NCBI RefSeq assembly: GCF_000720185.1
Contig: NZ_JOIY01000002.1
Coordinates: 124,001-188,000 of the forward strand
Source of the DNA: Streptomyces sp. NRRL S-340
GTDB taxonomy: Bacteria; Actinomycetota; Actinomycetes; Streptomycetales; Streptomycetaceae
Length of the DNA: 64,000 nucleotides
Direction: 5' to 3'
Below, piece after piece: positions 38,910 to 48,837 of this stretch. Position 1 is the stretch's first letter; each line of letters begins with the position of its first letter. The translations under genes were made by a program, and so were the position numbers. The notes beneath the pieces were generated by a model that was given only the letters and a program-made list of their open reading frames with translations, was not told where the DNA came from and searched no databases.

Positions 38910-39995
38910 TCAGAAGTCGTACTGGTCGATGTTCTTGGCGTCGAAGACGGTCGGCTTGCCGAGGTTGATCACGCCGTCCTTGCCGATGGTGTACGAGCCC
39001 ATGCCGCCGGCCTTGAAGGTCTCGCCCTCCTTGCCGGTGATCTGCCCGGAGGCCAGGGCGACGGCGGTGCGCGCGGCCAGCTCGCCCAGCTTTGCCGGGT
39101 CCCACAGCTCGAAGGCCTCGACGGTGCCGTTCTTGACGTACTTGCGCATGTCGTCCGGTGTGCCGAGGCCGGTCAGCTTGACCTTGCCCTTGTACTTGGA
39201 GCCGGACAGGTACTGGGCGGCGGCCTTGATGCCGACGGTGGTCGGGGAGATGATCCCCTTCAGGTCCGGGTACTCCTGGAGCAGTCCCTGGGTCTGCTGG
39301 AAGGAGGCCTGGGCGTCGTCGTTGCCGTAGGCGGTCTTGACCAGCTCGATGTCCTTGTACTTGGGGTCCTTCAGCTCCTCCTTCATGATGTCGATCCAGG
39401 CGTTCTGGTTCGTGGCGGTCTGGGCGGCGGACAGGACCGCGATCCGGCCCTTGTAGCCGATCTGCCGGGCGAGCAGCTGGACCTCGGTGCGGCCGAGGTC
39501 GTCGGCGGATGCCTGGGAGATGAAGGCGTTGCGGCACTCGGGCCTGGTGTCCGAGTCGTAGGTGACGACCTTGATCTTGTTGCTCATGGCCTGCTTGAGC
39601 GCGGTGCACAGGGCGCCGGGGTCCTGGGCGGACACGGCCATCGCGTCGACCTGCTGCTGCGTGAGGGTGTTGACGTAGGAGACCTGGCCGGAGGTGTCGG
39701 TGGCGCTGGAGGGGCCCACCTCCTTGTACTTCTCGCCCAGTTCCTCCAGGGCCTTCCTGCCGCCGTCGTCGGCGGTGGTGAAGTAGGGGTTGTTGACCTG
39801 CTTGGGCAGGAAGCCGACGGTCAGGCCCTTCTTGGTGGCGGCGTTCGGGTCCGCCTTGCCGGCCGGGGCGGCTGCCGCGCCGCTGTCCTTGCCCACGTCG
39901 TTCTTGGTGGTGCCGCCGCAGGCGGTCAGGGCGAGGGCGAGCGAGGTGACGGCGGCCAGGGCGGCGCCGGTGCGGCGGATCGAGGCTCTGCGCAT
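38910..39995 (-). CDS. rhaS: Rhamnose ABC transporter substrate-binding lipoprotein
   Basis: 361 residues. Lipoprotein signal with lipobox LTAC, Cys26 being the lipidated residue. The mature part is a class I sugar-binding protein (VGFLPKQVNNPYFTTADDGGRKALEELG, QQQVDAMAVSAQDPGALCTALKQA, GTPDDMRKYVKNG, EAFELWDPAKLGELA), the RhaS/autoinducer-binding-protein branch. It binds rhamnose outside the membrane and delivers it to the two permeases encoded upstream. ATG 39995. Confidence 0.95.
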   Translation of the reverse strand: MRRASIRRTGAALAAVTSLALALTACGGTTKNDVGKDSGAAAAPAGKADPNAATKKGLTVGFLPKQVNNPYFTTADDGGRKALEELGEKYKEVGPSSATDTSGQVSYVNTLTQQQVDAMAVSAQDPGALCTALKQAMSNKIKVVTYDSDTRPECRNAFISQASADDLGRTEVQLLARQIGYKGRIAVLSAAQTATNQNAWIDIMKEELKDPKYKDIELVKTAYGNDDAQASFQQTQGLLQEYPDLKGIISPTTVGIKAAAQYLSGSKYKGKVKLTGLGTPDDMRKYVKNGTVEAFELWDPAKLGELAARTAVALASGQITGKEGETFKAGGMGSYTIGKDGVINLGKPTVFDAKNIDQYDF

Positions 39996-40050
39996 GAGGG
40001 TTCCTTACGGGTACGGGAGGACGGGCTCGACGAGGTCGTGGTGGCGCCGG

Positions 40051-41070
40051 TCACGGGGCCGCGGTGGGCGCCTGCGGTCCCGGCTCCGCCGCACGGCGCC
40101 CGGCTCGGGCGAGGGCGATCTGGCGGGCGACCCGGGGGCCGAGCACGGAGACGACCAGCAGGACGCCGGTGACGACGATCTGGGACTGGGCGGAGACGTT
40201 CAGCAGGCTCATCACGTTCTGCAGCGCGCCGAGCAGGAAGACACCGGCGACGGCGCCGCCGAGGGTGCCCTTGCCGCCGTCGAAGTCGATGCCGCCGAGC
40301 AGCACGGCGGCGACGACGGAGAGTTCGAGACCGGTGGCGTTGTCGTAGCGGGCGCTGGCGTAGTGCAAGGCCCAGAAGACGCCGGTCAGGGCGGACATGA
40401 GACCGGTGGCGGTGAACAGGATCAGCCTGTGCCGCTTGACCCGGATGCCGGCGAACCGGGCGGCCTCCTCGCCGGCGCCGATGGCGAACAGCGACCGGCC
40501 GAACGGGGTCGCGTGCAGGGTGAGGACGGCGACGGCCAGCAGGACGAGGAAGGGCAGGAAGGCCTGCGGGAGGAAGCTGCCGCCCAGGCGTCCGGCCGCG
40601 AAGTCCAGGTACTGCGAGGGGAAGTCGGTGACCGCGTCGGAGCCGAGCACGATCTGCGCGATGCCCCGGTAGGCGGCCAGCGTGCCGATGGTCACGGCGA
40701 GGGAGGGCAGCCCGAGCCGGGTCACCAGCAGGCCGTTGACCAGGCCGCACACCGCGCCGAGCACCAGGCACAGCGGGATGATCGTCTCGATCGGCAGGCC
40801 CTGGTTCCACAGGGCGCCCATCACCGCGCCGGACAGACCGGCGGTGGAGGCGACCGACAGGTCGATCTCGCCGGAGACGACCAGCAGGGTCATCGGCAGC
40901 GCGATCAGCGCGATCGGCAGGGTGTTGCCGATGAGGAAGGACAGGTTGAGGGCGTTGCCGAAGCCGTCGACGAAGCCGAAGGAGAACAGCAGGACCACGA
41001 CGAGCAGGGCGCCGACGACGGTGTCCCAGCGCACGGCACGGGTCAGTGAGGACGCGGAGAAGTCAGCCAT
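40051..41070 (-). CDS. rhaQ: Rhamnose ABC transporter permease
   Basis: 339 residues, about nine hydrophobic segments, of the ribose/rhamnose permease family (SGEIDLSVAS membrane signature, GAVCGLVNGLLVTRLGLPSLAVTIGTLAAYRG, GGIDFDGGKGTLGG). ATG 41070 overlaps the preceding permease stop by 8 bp, so the two are coupled and form the heteromeric channel. Confidence 0.94.
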   Translation of the reverse strand: MADFSASSLTRAVRWDTVVGALLVVVLLFSFGFVDGFGNALNLSFLIGNTLPIALIALPMTLLVVSGEIDLSVASTAGLSGAVMGALWNQGLPIETIIPLCLVLGAVCGLVNGLLVTRLGLPSLAVTIGTLAAYRGIAQIVLGSDAVTDFPSQYLDFAAGRLGGSFLPQAFLPFLVLLAVAVLTLHATPFGRSLFAIGAGEEAARFAGIRVKRHRLILFTATGLMSALTGVFWALHYASARYDNATGLELSVVAAVLLGGIDFDGGKGTLGGAVAGVFLLGALQNVMSLLNVSAQSQIVVTGVLLVVSVLGPRVARQIALARAGRRAAEPGPQAPTAAP

Positions 41071-42103
41071 GGCGGGCGTTCCTCTTCTTCAGGGCCGAGG
41101 CCACGCGCAGCGCGACGATCCGGTCGACCGCGATGGCGAGCAGGAGCAGGATGCCGTTGATCGCGAGCACCCACACGGAGCTGACGCCGAGGGCGGGCAG
41201 CACGCTGTTGACGGAGGTCAGCAGCAGGGCGCCGAGGGCCGCGCCGTAGACGCTGCCCGATCCGCCGGTGAAGACGACGCCGCCGACCACGACCGCGCTG
41301 ACGACGGTGAGTTCGTAGCCGTTGCCGGTGCCGGAGTCGACGTTGCCGAACCGGGCGAGGTACAGGGCGCCCGCCAGGCCGGCGAGAGCGCCGCAGAAGG
41401 TGTAGGCGGCCAGGATCCGCCTGCGCACCGGAATGCCGGCCAGCCGTGCCGCCTCCGGGTTGGAGCCGAGCGCGTACAGCTCGCGGCCGCTGCCGAAGTG
41501 CTTGAGGTAGTAGGCGGTGCCGGCCAGGAGAACCAGGGCGATCAGCGCGAGGTAGGGGACCGCCCACACACCGCCCGAGCCGAAGTCGACGAAGCCGCCG
41601 GGCAGGTCGGCCGCGGTGATCTGGCGGGAGCCCACCCAGATGGAGTCGGCACCGCGGATGATGTACAGCATCCCGAGGGTGACGACGAGGGCGGGCACCT
41701 GGCCCAGGCTGACGAGCAGGCCGTTGAGCAGACCGCAGCCCACGCCGAGGAGCACCGCGAGGACGACGGCCACCAGCGGGTTCCCGCCGCCGTGCAGGTA
41801 CGTGCCGGCGGCGAACGCGGTGATGCCGAGCGTGGAGCCGACCGACAGGTCGACGTTGCGGGTGATGACGACCAGCGACTGGCCGGTGGCGACCAGCACC
41901 AGGATGGTCGCGTTGAGCAGCAGGTCCTTGATGCCCTGCTGGGAGAGGAACTCGCTGTTGCCGGCCTGGGTGACGGCGATCATCACCAGGAAGACGGCCA
42001 GGATGGCGAGTTCGCGCATCTTGAACACGCGGTCGGCCAGGCGGGTGCCGCCGGACCTGGCCGCCTCGGCGGTGGGGGCGGGCTCGGGAGCGGTCACGGT
42101 CAC
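41063..42103 (-). CDS. rhaP: Rhamnose ABC transporter permease
   Basis: 346 residues. Family motifs [40 protein letters not shown] and the C-terminal [18 protein letters not shown] 42103 overlaps the ATPase stop (GTGA). About 20 residues of Ala/Pro-rich cytoplasmic tail precede the first helix. Partner of the permease at 40051-41070. Which of the two is P or Q is by order only. Confidence 0.94.
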   Translation of the reverse strand: MTVTAPEPAPTAEAARSGGTRLADRVFKMRELAILAVFLVMIAVTQAGNSEFLSQQGIKDLLLNATILVLVATGQSLVVITRNVDLSVGSTLGITAFAAGTYLHGGGNPLVAVVLAVLLGVGCGLLNGLLVSLGQVPALVVTLGMLYIIRGADSIWVGSRQITAADLPGGFVDFGSGGVWAVPYLALIALVLLAGTAYYLKHFGSGRELYALGSNPEAARLAGIPVRRRILAAYTFCGALAGLAGALYLARFGNVDSGTGNGYELTVVSAVVVGGVVFTGGSGSVYGAALGALLLTSVNSVLPALGVSSVWVLAINGILLLLAIAVDRIVALRVASALKKRNARHG

Positions 42104-43614
42104 GCGGCCCTCCCCGTGGCTGCGGCCATCACGGTTTCCTCGGTGGCGTCGGAGCGGGGGATCTCGGCGGTCAGCCGGCCCTCGTGCATCACGAGCACGC
42201 GGTCGGCCATGCCGAGGATCTCGGGCAGGTCGGAGGAGATCATCAGCACGGCGACGCCGTCGGCGGCCAGCCGGCTCAGCAGCCGGTGCACCTCGGCCTT
42301 GGTGCCGACGTCGATGCCCCGGGTGGGTTCGTCGACGATGAGCACCTTGGGGTCGGTGGCGAGCCACTTGGCCAGCACGACCTTCTGCTGGTTGCCGCCG
42401 GAGAGGGTGGAGACGGCGTCGGCGATCCGGGCGTACTTGACCTGGAGGCGGACCGCCCAGTCCAGGGAGCGGCTGCGCTCGGCGCCGCGGTCCACCAGAC
42501 CGGCCCTGGCGGTGGTGCGCAGTCCGGTCAGGCCGATGTTGCGTTCGATGGACATGTCCATCACGAGGCCCTGCGCACGCCGGTCCTCGGGGACGAGGGC
42601 GAGTCCGGCGGCCATCGCTGTGGAGGGAGCGCCGTTGGTGAGGGCGCGGCCGTCGACCTCGACCTCGCCCGCGTCCCAGCGGTCGACGCCGAACACGGCG
42701 CGGGCGACCTCGGTGCGGCCGGCGCCGACCAGTCCGGCGAGCCCGACGATCTCGCCGCGCCGCACCTCGAAGGAGATGTCGGTGAAGACGCCCTCGCGGG
42801 TGAGCCGGCGCACGCTGAGGGCGACCTCGCCCGGGGTGACGTCCTGCTTGGGGTACAGCTCGTCGAGGTCGCGGCCGACCATGCGGCGCACCAGGTCGTC
42901 CTCGCTCATGCCCGTCAGCGGTTCACTGGCGACCCAGGCGCCGTCGCGCAGGGTGGTCACCCTTCGGCAGATCTCGAAGATCTCCTCCAGGCGGTGCGAG
43001 ATGAACAGGACGGCGGCGCCCTGGTCGCGCAGGGTGCGCACGACGCCGAAGAGGCGGGCGACCTCGCTGCCGGTCAGCGCGGCGGTCGGCTCGTCCATGA
43101 TCAGGACGCGGGCGTCGAAGGAGAGCGCCTTGGCGATCTCGACGATCTGCTGGTCGGCGATGGACAGGCCGCGGGCGGGGCGGTCGGGGTCGAGGTCGAC
43201 GCCCAGGCGGCGCATCAGGGCGGCGGTGGCCGCGCGGGTGGCCTTGTGGTCGATGCGGCCCAGCGAGCGCCGGGGCCGGCGGCCCATGAAGATGTTCTCG
43301 GCGATCGACAGGTCGGGGAAGAGGGTCGGTTCCTGGTAGATGACGGCGATGCCGGCGTCACGGGCGTCGCCGGGGCCCTGGAAGGTGACGGGCGCGCCGT
43401 CGAGCAGCACCTGGCCGGCGTCCGGCCGGTGCACCCCGGCGAGGGTCTTGATGAGGGTCGACTTGCCGGCACCGTTCTCCCCGGCGAGGGCGTGCACCTC
43501 CCCGGGGAACAGTTGCAGGGACACGTTCCTGAGTGCGCGCACCGCGCCGAAGGACTTCGAGACGTCCTTCAGCGCCAGCACCGGGGCCGGACCCGTGTGG
43601 GACGGGTGGGTCAT
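42100..43614 (-). CDS. rhaT: Rhamnose ABC transporter ATPase (two nucleotide-binding domains)
   Basis: 504 residues, the double-ATPase architecture of sugar importers of the RbsA/RhaT type. Domain 1: Walker [10 protein letters not shown], signature segment [12 protein letters not shown], Walker [12 protein letters not shown]. Domain 2 lacks a full Walker A ([12 protein letters not shown]) but keeps [16 protein letters not shown] and [12 protein letters not shown]. First gene of the transporter operon, under the promoter at 43685-43714. ATG 43614 with GAGGAG upstream. Confidence 0.96.
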   Translation of the reverse strand: MTHPSHTGPAPVLALKDVSKSFGAVRALRNVSLQLFPGEVHALAGENGAGKSTLIKTLAGVHRPDAGQVLLDGAPVTFQGPGDARDAGIAVIYQEPTLFPDLSIAENIFMGRRPRRSLGRIDHKATRAATAALMRRLGVDLDPDRPARGLSIADQQIVEIAKALSFDARVLIMDEPTAALTGSEVARLFGVVRTLRDQGAAVLFISHRLEEIFEICRRVTTLRDGAWVASEPLTGMSEDDLVRRMVGRDLDELYPKQDVTPGEVALSVRRLTREGVFTDISFEVRRGEIVGLAGLVGAGRTEVARAVFGVDRWDAGEVEVDGRALTNGAPSTAMAAGLALVPEDRRAQGLVMDMSIERNIGLTGLRTTARAGLVDRGAERSRSLDWAVRLQVKYARIADAVSTLSGGNQQKVVLAKWLATDPKVLIVDEPTRGIDVGTKAEVHRLLSRLAADGVAVLMISSDLPEILGMADRVLVMHEGRLTAEIPRSDATEETVMAAATGRAA

Positions 43615-43658
43615 TGGGGGCTCCTCGACGGCGCGGGCCGAAGAGCCGCATCACGCCG

Positions 43659-43714
43659 TGAAAGGTTTCAACTGGGTTGCCGGGACGTTAGGCATGTAGC
43701 CCACGTCACGTCAA
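43659..43714 (-). promoter_or_regulatory. Promoter and LacI-type operator of the rhamnose transporter operon
   Basis: Minus strand: -35 TTGACG (43709-43714), 18-bp spacer, -10 TAACGT (43685-43690). The palindrome TGAAAGGTTTCA (43659-43670) lies about 8-20 bases downstream of the expected start, a repressing position. It matches the second operator at 43825-43836. Confidence 0.85.
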
Positions 43715-43788
43715 TGGGTAGGGGTCGAAAATCTCCCGACGCCTGAAGGTCACGGCAGCATCACGGTCAACGGCCCGCGCGGGGAGGG

Positions 43789-43836
43789 TTGACACCTCCG
43801 CCGGAGGCCCCTAGCTTCCCGTTCTGAATCGTTTCA
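43789..43836 (+). promoter_or_regulatory. Promoter and LacI-type operator of the rhamnose catabolic operon
   Basis: -35 TTGACA (43789-43794, consensus), 17-bp spacer, -10 TAGCTT (43812-43817). TGAATCGTTTCA (43825-43836) covers the expected transcription start. With TGAAAGGTTTCA at 43659 it defines TGAA(N)4TTCA, a LacI-family half-site pair. Confidence 0.88.
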
Positions 43837-43886
43837 CACGGAAGTCGTCCAGGAGACTTTCCGACCGACGTCACAGGAGCCCTGAA

Positions 43887-45047
43887 GTGACCGAGCTCGC
43901 CGCGGTGAAGGCCGCGCTCAAGACCCAGGCCGTCGAGACACCGTCGTGGGCGTACGGGAACTCGGGGACGCGCTTCAAGGTGTTCGCCCAAGCCGGCGTG
44001 CCGCGCGACCCGTTCGAGAAACTCGACGACGCGGCAAAGGTGCACGAGTTCACCGGCGTCGCCCCGTCCGTGGCCCTGCACATCCCCTGGGACCGGGTCG
44101 AGGACTACGCGGCGCTCGCCGCGCACGCCGAGCAGCGCGGTGTGCGGCTGGGCGCGGTGAACTCCAACACCTTCCAGGACGACGACTACCGGCTGGGCAG
44201 CATCTGCCACCCGGACGCGGCGGTGCGCCGCAAGGCCGTCGGCCACCTGCTGGAGTGCGTCGGCATCATGGACGCGACCGGGTCGCGCGACCTCAAGCTG
44301 TGGTTCGCCGACGGCACCAACTACCCGGGCCAGGACGACATCCGCGGCCGGCAGGACCGGCTCGCCGAGGGACTCGCCGAGGTCTACGAACGGCTCGGCG
44401 AGGACCAGCGGATGCTGCTGGAGTACAAGCTCTTCGAGCCCGCCTTCTACAGCACCGACGTCCCTGACTGGGGCACCGCCTACGCCCACTGCCTCAAGCT
44501 CGGGCCCAGGGCTCAGGTCGTCGTCGACACCGGGCACCACGCGCCGGGCACCAACATCGAGTTCATCGTGGCGACGCTGCTGCGCGAGGGCAGGCTCGGC
44601 GGGTTCGACTTCAACTCGCGCTTCTACGCCGACGACGACCTCATGGCCGGCGCCGCCGACCCCTTCCAGCTCTTTCGGATCATGTACGAGGTCGTCCGCG
44701 GCGGCGGGCTGGTGCCCGGGGTCGCCTTCATGCTCGACCAGTGCCACAACATCGAGGCGAAGATCCCGGCGATCATCCGGTCCGTGATGAACGTCCAGGA
44801 GGCCACGGCGAAGGCGCTCCTGGTCGACCGTGCGGCCCTGTCCGCCGCCCAGGCCGCGGGGGACGTGCTGGAGGCCAACGCCGTCCTCATGGACGCGTAC
44901 AACACCGATGTGCGGCCCCTGCTCCGTGACGTGCGCGAGGAGATGGGACTGGATCCCGAGCCGCTGGACGCCTACCGGCGGTCCGGATGGGCGGAGAAGA
45001 TCGCCGCCGAACGGGTGGGCGGGCAGCAGGCGGGGTGGGGTGCGTGA
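43887..45047 (+). CDS. rhaI: L-rhamnose isomerase
   Basis: 386 residues, actinobacterial/Pseudomonas-type RhaI (xylose isomerase-like TIM barrel). Metal and catalytic residues are visible in LLEYKLFEP (Glu179), VVDTGHHAPG (Asp214, His-rich), FNSRFYADDDLMAG and DQCHNIEAKIPA. It converts L-rhamnose to L-rhamnulose in the cytoplasm. GTG 43887 has AGGAG seven bases upstream. First gene of the catabolic operon. Confidence 0.95.
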   Translation: MTELAAVKAALKTQAVETPSWAYGNSGTRFKVFAQAGVPRDPFEKLDDAAKVHEFTGVAPSVALHIPWDRVEDYAALAAHAEQRGVRLGAVNSNTFQDDDYRLGSICHPDAAVRRKAVGHLLECVGIMDATGSRDLKLWFADGTNYPGQDDIRGRQDRLAEGLAEVYERLGEDQRMLLEYKLFEPAFYSTDVPDWGTAYAHCLKLGPRAQVVVDTGHHAPGTNIEFIVATLLREGRLGGFDFNSRFYADDDLMAGAADPFQLFRIMYEVVRGGGLVPGVAFMLDQCHNIEAKIPAIIRSVMNVQEATAKALLVDRAALSAAQAAGDVLEANAVLMDAYNTDVRPLLRDVREEMGLDPEPLDAYRRSGWAEKIAAERVGGQQAGWGA

Positions 45048-45106
45048 GCACTGCCGTGCGGGCCGGGTCGCGGTGCGGCGGGCGCCGGGTTCCGGCCGGC
45101 TGCCGG

Positions 45107-45160
45107 GCGCGGGTCGCTCGTGGCTGACCGCGCAGTCCCCCGCGCCCCTTTCCGGGGCGC
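45107..45160 (+). repeat. Degenerate copy of the common Streptomyces intergenic repeat
   Basis: GGGTCGCTCGTGGCTGACCG, then CGCAGTCCCCCGCGCCCC and a closing GGGGCGC hairpin arm. It resembles the abundant interspersed Streptomyces element built on 'CGTGGCTGGTCGCGCAGTTCCCCGCGCCCC'. The 3' end folds as GCGCCCC (45142-45148)/GGGGCGC (45154-45160) with a TTTCC loop. It lies between rhaI and the aldolase gene, where the hairpin could attenuate transcription. Confidence 0.75.
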
Positions 45161-45191
45161 TTCACTCCCCCCGTTCGAAAGGACCGATGAC

Positions 45192-47231
45192 ATGGCAGTC
45201 CACCCCGAAGCCGCCGCCCTCCTCGACCGTTCCCACCGGCTGGGCGCCGATCCCCGCAACACCAACTACGCCGGCGGCAACGCGTCCGCGAAGGGCACCG
45301 CCACCGACCCGGTGACCGGGGGTGACGTGGAGCTGATGTGGGTGAAGGGGTCCGGCGGTGACCTCGGCACCCTCACCGAGGGCGGGCTCGCCGTGCTCCG
45401 GCTGGACCGGCTGCGGGCGCTCACCGGCGTCTACCCGGGCGTCGAGCGCGAGGACGAGATGGTCGCCGCGTTCGACTACTGCCTGCACGGCAAGGGCGGC
45501 GCCGCCCCCTCCATCGACACCGCGATGCACGCACTGGTCGACGCGCCGCACGTGGACCACCTGCATCCCGACTCCGGCATCGCGCTGGCCTGCGCCGCCG
45601 ACGGGGAGGAACTGACCGCCGAGTGCTTCGGCGACCGCGTGGTGTGGGTGCCCTGGCGGCGGCCCGGGTTCCAGCTGGGACTGGACATCGCCGCCGTCAG
45701 GGCGGCCAACCCGCAGGCCGTCGGCTGCATCCTCGGCGGGCACGGCATCACCGCCTGGGGCGACACCTCCGAGGAGTGCGAGCGGAACTCCCTGTACATC
45801 ATCCGCACCGCCCAGGCCTTCCTGGACGAGCGCGGCCGGCCCGAGCCGTTCGGGCCGGTGACCGCGGGCCACCAGGCGCTGCCGCGGGCGGAGCGCCACG
45901 AACGCGCCGCCGCCCTCGCACCGCACGTGCGCGCCCTCGCCTCGCAGGACCGGCCGCAGGTCGGGCACTTCACCGACTGCGACGCCGTACTCGACTTCCT
46001 CGCCCGCGCCGAGCACCCCAGGCTCGCCGCGCTCGGCACCTCCTGCCCGGACCACTTCCTGCGCACCAAGGTGCGTCCGCTGGTCCTCGACCTGCCCGCC
46101 ACCGCCCCCCTCGACGAGGCGGTCGCCCGGCTGACGCAACTGCACACCGCCTACCGGGAGGAGTACGCCGCCTACTACGAGCGCCACGCCGGACCCGGCT
46201 CCCCCGCCATGCGCGGCGCCGACCCGGCGATCGTCCTGGTCCCGGGCGTAGGCATGTTCTCCTTCGGCAAGGACAAGCAGACCGCCCGCGTGGCCGGCGA
46301 GTTCTACGTCAACGCGATCAACGTGATGCGCGGTGCCGAGGCCGTCTCCGCCTACGCCCCGATCGAGGAAGCGGAGAAGTTCCGCATCGAGTACTGGGCG
46401 CTGGAGGAGGCCAAGCTCCGGCGGATGCCGCAGCCGAAGGCCCTGGCCGCCCGCGTCGCGTTCGTCACCGGCGCGGGCAGCGGGATCGGCCGGGCCGTCG
46501 CCCACCGGCTCGCCGCCGAGGGCGCCTGCGTCGTCGTCGCCGACCTGAACGCCGAGAACGCCGCCACCGTCGCCGGGGAGCTGGGCGGCGACGACAGGGC
46601 CGTCGCGGTCACCGTCGACGTCACCGACGAGGCACAGATCACCGCCGCCTTCCGGGCCGCCGTCCTCGCCTTCGGCGGTGTCGACCTCGTGGTCAACAAC
46701 GCCGGCATCTCGGTCTCCAAGCCGCTGCTGGAGACCTCCGCCGCGGACTGGGACCTCCAGCACGACATCATGGCGCGCGGCTCCTTCCTCGTCTCCCGCG
46801 AGGCGGCCCGGGTGATGATCGCGCAGCGGCTGGGCGGCGACATCGTCTACATCGCCTCCAAGAACGCGGTCTTCGCCGGGCCCAACAACATCGCCTACTC
46901 CGCCACCAAGGCCGACCAGGCCCACCAGGTCCGTCTGCTCGCCGCCGAACTGGGCGAGCACGGCATCCGCGTCAACGGGGTCAACCCCGACGGCGTCGTC
47001 CGCGGCTCCGGCATCTTCGCGGGCGGCTGGGGCGCCCGGCGCGCCGCCGTCTACGGAGTCCCGGAGGACAGGCTCGGCGAGTTCTACGCCCAGCGCACCC
47101 TGCTCAAGCGCGAGGTGCTGCCCGAGCACGTGGCGAACGCGGTCTTCGCGCTGACCGGCGGCGAACTCACCCACACCACCGGGCTGCACGTCCCGGTCGA
47201 CGCCGGCGTAGCCGCCGCCTTCCTGCGGTGA
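45192..47231 (+). CDS. rhaEW: Bifunctional rhamnulose-1-phosphate aldolase/lactaldehyde dehydrogenase
   Basis: 679 residues in two parts. Residues ~1-420 are a class II aldolase/adducin domain (NYAGGNASAK phosphate loop, VKGSGGDLGTL, metal His in DHLHPDSGIAL, GGHGITAWGD) that cleaves rhamnulose-1-phosphate to dihydroxyacetone phosphate and L-lactaldehyde. Residues ~425-679 are an SDR (TGAGSGIGRAVA, NNAGIS, YSATKADQ) that oxidises lactaldehyde. Same architecture as Bacillus YuxG/RhaEW. ATG 45192 with AAAGGA upstream. Confidence 0.95.
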   Translation: MAVHPEAAALLDRSHRLGADPRNTNYAGGNASAKGTATDPVTGGDVELMWVKGSGGDLGTLTEGGLAVLRLDRLRALTGVYPGVEREDEMVAAFDYCLHGKGGAAPSIDTAMHALVDAPHVDHLHPDSGIALACAADGEELTAECFGDRVVWVPWRRPGFQLGLDIAAVRAANPQAVGCILGGHGITAWGDTSEECERNSLYIIRTAQAFLDERGRPEPFGPVTAGHQALPRAERHERAAALAPHVRALASQDRPQVGHFTDCDAVLDFLARAEHPRLAALGTSCPDHFLRTKVRPLVLDLPATAPLDEAVARLTQLHTAYREEYAAYYERHAGPGSPAMRGADPAIVLVPGVGMFSFGKDKQTARVAGEFYVNAINVMRGAEAVSAYAPIEEAEKFRIEYWALEEAKLRRMPQPKALAARVAFVTGAGSGIGRAVAHRLAAEGACVVVADLNAENAATVAGELGGDDRAVAVTVDVTDEAQITAAFRAAVLAFGGVDLVVNNAGISVSKPLLETSAADWDLQHDIMARGSFLVSREAARVMIAQRLGGDIVYIASKNAVFAGPNNIAYSATKADQAHQVRLLAAELGEHGIRVNGVNPDGVVRGSGIFAGGWGARRAAVYGVPEDRLGEFYAQRTLLKREVLPEHVANAVFALTGGELTHTTGLHVPVDAGVAAAFLR

Positions 47232-48679
47232 GCACGGACACGCGGACGTACGCCGCGGTCGACCTCGGCGCGTCCAGCGGGCGCGTCATGCTCGGCCGCG
47301 TCGGCCCGGACATGCTGGAGCTGACCGAGGCGCACCGGTTCCCCAACCGGCCGGTGCGGCTGCCCGAAGGCCTGCACTGGGACGTGCTCGGCCTGTACGC
47401 GGGCGTGCTGGACGGGCTGCGGGCGGCCGGCGCGGTGGATTCCGTCGGCATCGACAGCTGGGCCGTGGACTACGGGCTGCTGGACGCCGACGGCGCGCTG
47501 CTCGGCAATCCGGTGCACTACCGCGACGCGCGCACCGAGGGTGTCGCGCGGAGGGTGTGGGAGACGCTGCCGGCCGCCGAGCTGTACGCGGCGACCGGGA
47601 TCCAGTACGCCCCGTTCAACACCGTCTACCAGTTGGCGGCGGCCCGTTCGAGCGCGCGAGCGGCGGCGGCCCGGCGGCTGCTGCTCGTCCCCGACCTGCT
47701 GACGTACTGGCTGACGGGTGAGGAGGGCACCGAGCTGACCAACGCCTCCACCACGCAGCTCGTCGACCCGCGCACCCGGCGGTGGTCGCACGAGGTCGCC
47801 GGCCGGCTCGGCATCGACCTGGGCCTGTTCGCGCCGTTGCGCCTGCCGGGCGATCCGGCGGGGCTGCTGCGGCCCGGGGTGCTGGAGGAGACCGGGCTCA
47901 CCGGCCCGGTGCCGGTCACCACGGTCGCCTCGCACGACACGGCGTCGGCGGTGGCCGCGGTGCCCGCCACCGGCGAACGGTTCGCGTACATCTGCACGGG
48001 AACCTGGTCGCTGGCGGGTCTGGAGCTGGACGCGCCGGTCCTCACCGAGGAGAGCCGCGCCGCGAACTTCACCAACGAACTCGGGCTCGACGGCACCGTC
48101 CGCTATCTGCGCAACATCATGGGCCTGTGGCTGCTCCAGGAGTGCGTGCGGGCCTGGGGCGAGCCGGATCTGGGCGGGCTGCTGCGGCAGGCGGCGGGCG
48201 TGCCCGGGCTGCGGTCGGTGGTGGACGCGGGGGACGCGGCGTTCCTGGCGCCCGGGCGGATGCCGGAGCGGATCGCCGAGGCGTGCCGGGCGTCGGGGCA
48301 GCCGGTGCCCGGCACGCCCGCCGAGACCACCCGGTGCATCCTCGACTCCCTCGCGCTCGCCCACCGCGGGGCGGTCGAGCAGGCGCAGCGCCTGGCCGGC
48401 CGTGCCGTCGACGTGGTGCACATCGTCGGCGGCGGCACCCGCAACGCGCTGCTGTGCCAGCTGACCGCCGACGCGTGCGGGCTGCCGGTGGTGGCCGGGC
48501 CCACCGAAGCCGCCGCCTTCGGCAACGTGCTGGTGCAGGCCCGGGCGCACGGGCTCGTCGGTGACCGGGCGGGGATGCGGCGCCTGCTGGCCCGCACCCG
48601 GTCGCTGACGCGGTACGAGCCGCGCGGCGACGCGGCGGCGTGGCGGGCGGCCGGGGCCCGGCTCGGCACCGCACCGTGA
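47228..48679 (+). CDS. rhaB: Rhamnulokinase
   Basis: 483 residues of the FGGY kinase family: VDLGASSGRVMLG phosphate loop, SVGIDSWAVDYGLLD, ASTTQLVDPRTRRWS, HDTASAVAAVPA, CTGTWSLAGLEL, and HIVGGGTRNALLCQLTADACGLPV adenosine motif. It phosphorylates L-rhamnulose at position 1. GTG 47228 overlaps the aldolase stop (GTGA), so it is translationally coupled. Last catabolic gene. Confidence 0.96.
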   Translation: MSTDTRTYAAVDLGASSGRVMLGRVGPDMLELTEAHRFPNRPVRLPEGLHWDVLGLYAGVLDGLRAAGAVDSVGIDSWAVDYGLLDADGALLGNPVHYRDARTEGVARRVWETLPAAELYAATGIQYAPFNTVYQLAAARSSARAAAARRLLLVPDLLTYWLTGEEGTELTNASTTQLVDPRTRRWSHEVAGRLGIDLGLFAPLRLPGDPAGLLRPGVLEETGLTGPVPVTTVASHDTASAVAAVPATGERFAYICTGTWSLAGLELDAPVLTEESRAANFTNELGLDGTVRYLRNIMGLWLLQECVRAWGEPDLGGLLRQAAGVPGLRSVVDAGDAAFLAPGRMPERIAEACRASGQPVPGTPAETTRCILDSLALAHRGAVEQAQRLAGRAVDVVHIVGGGTRNALLCQLTADACGLPVVAGPTEAAAFGNVLVQARAHGLVGDRAGMRRLLARTRSLTRYEPRGDAAAWRAAGARLGTAP

Positions 48680-48837
48680 GGTCACCCGGCCAGGGCCGGG
48701 CCGGGAGCGGGGCAGCCCGCCGCGCCGCCGGGAGCGGGGCGCCCGCACCGCCACGCCCGGAGCGGTCCCGGGTCTCCCGCCCCGCTGCCCGCCTGACTAC
48801 GCTTCACCCGTCCGATGACCGACGACAAGGAGCCGCG

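Noticed and set aside
45623..48679. A 1018-codon plus-strand frame
   Set aside because: Only the last 483 codons (rhaB from GTG 47228) are real; the first part is an Arg-rich shadow of the aldolase gene.
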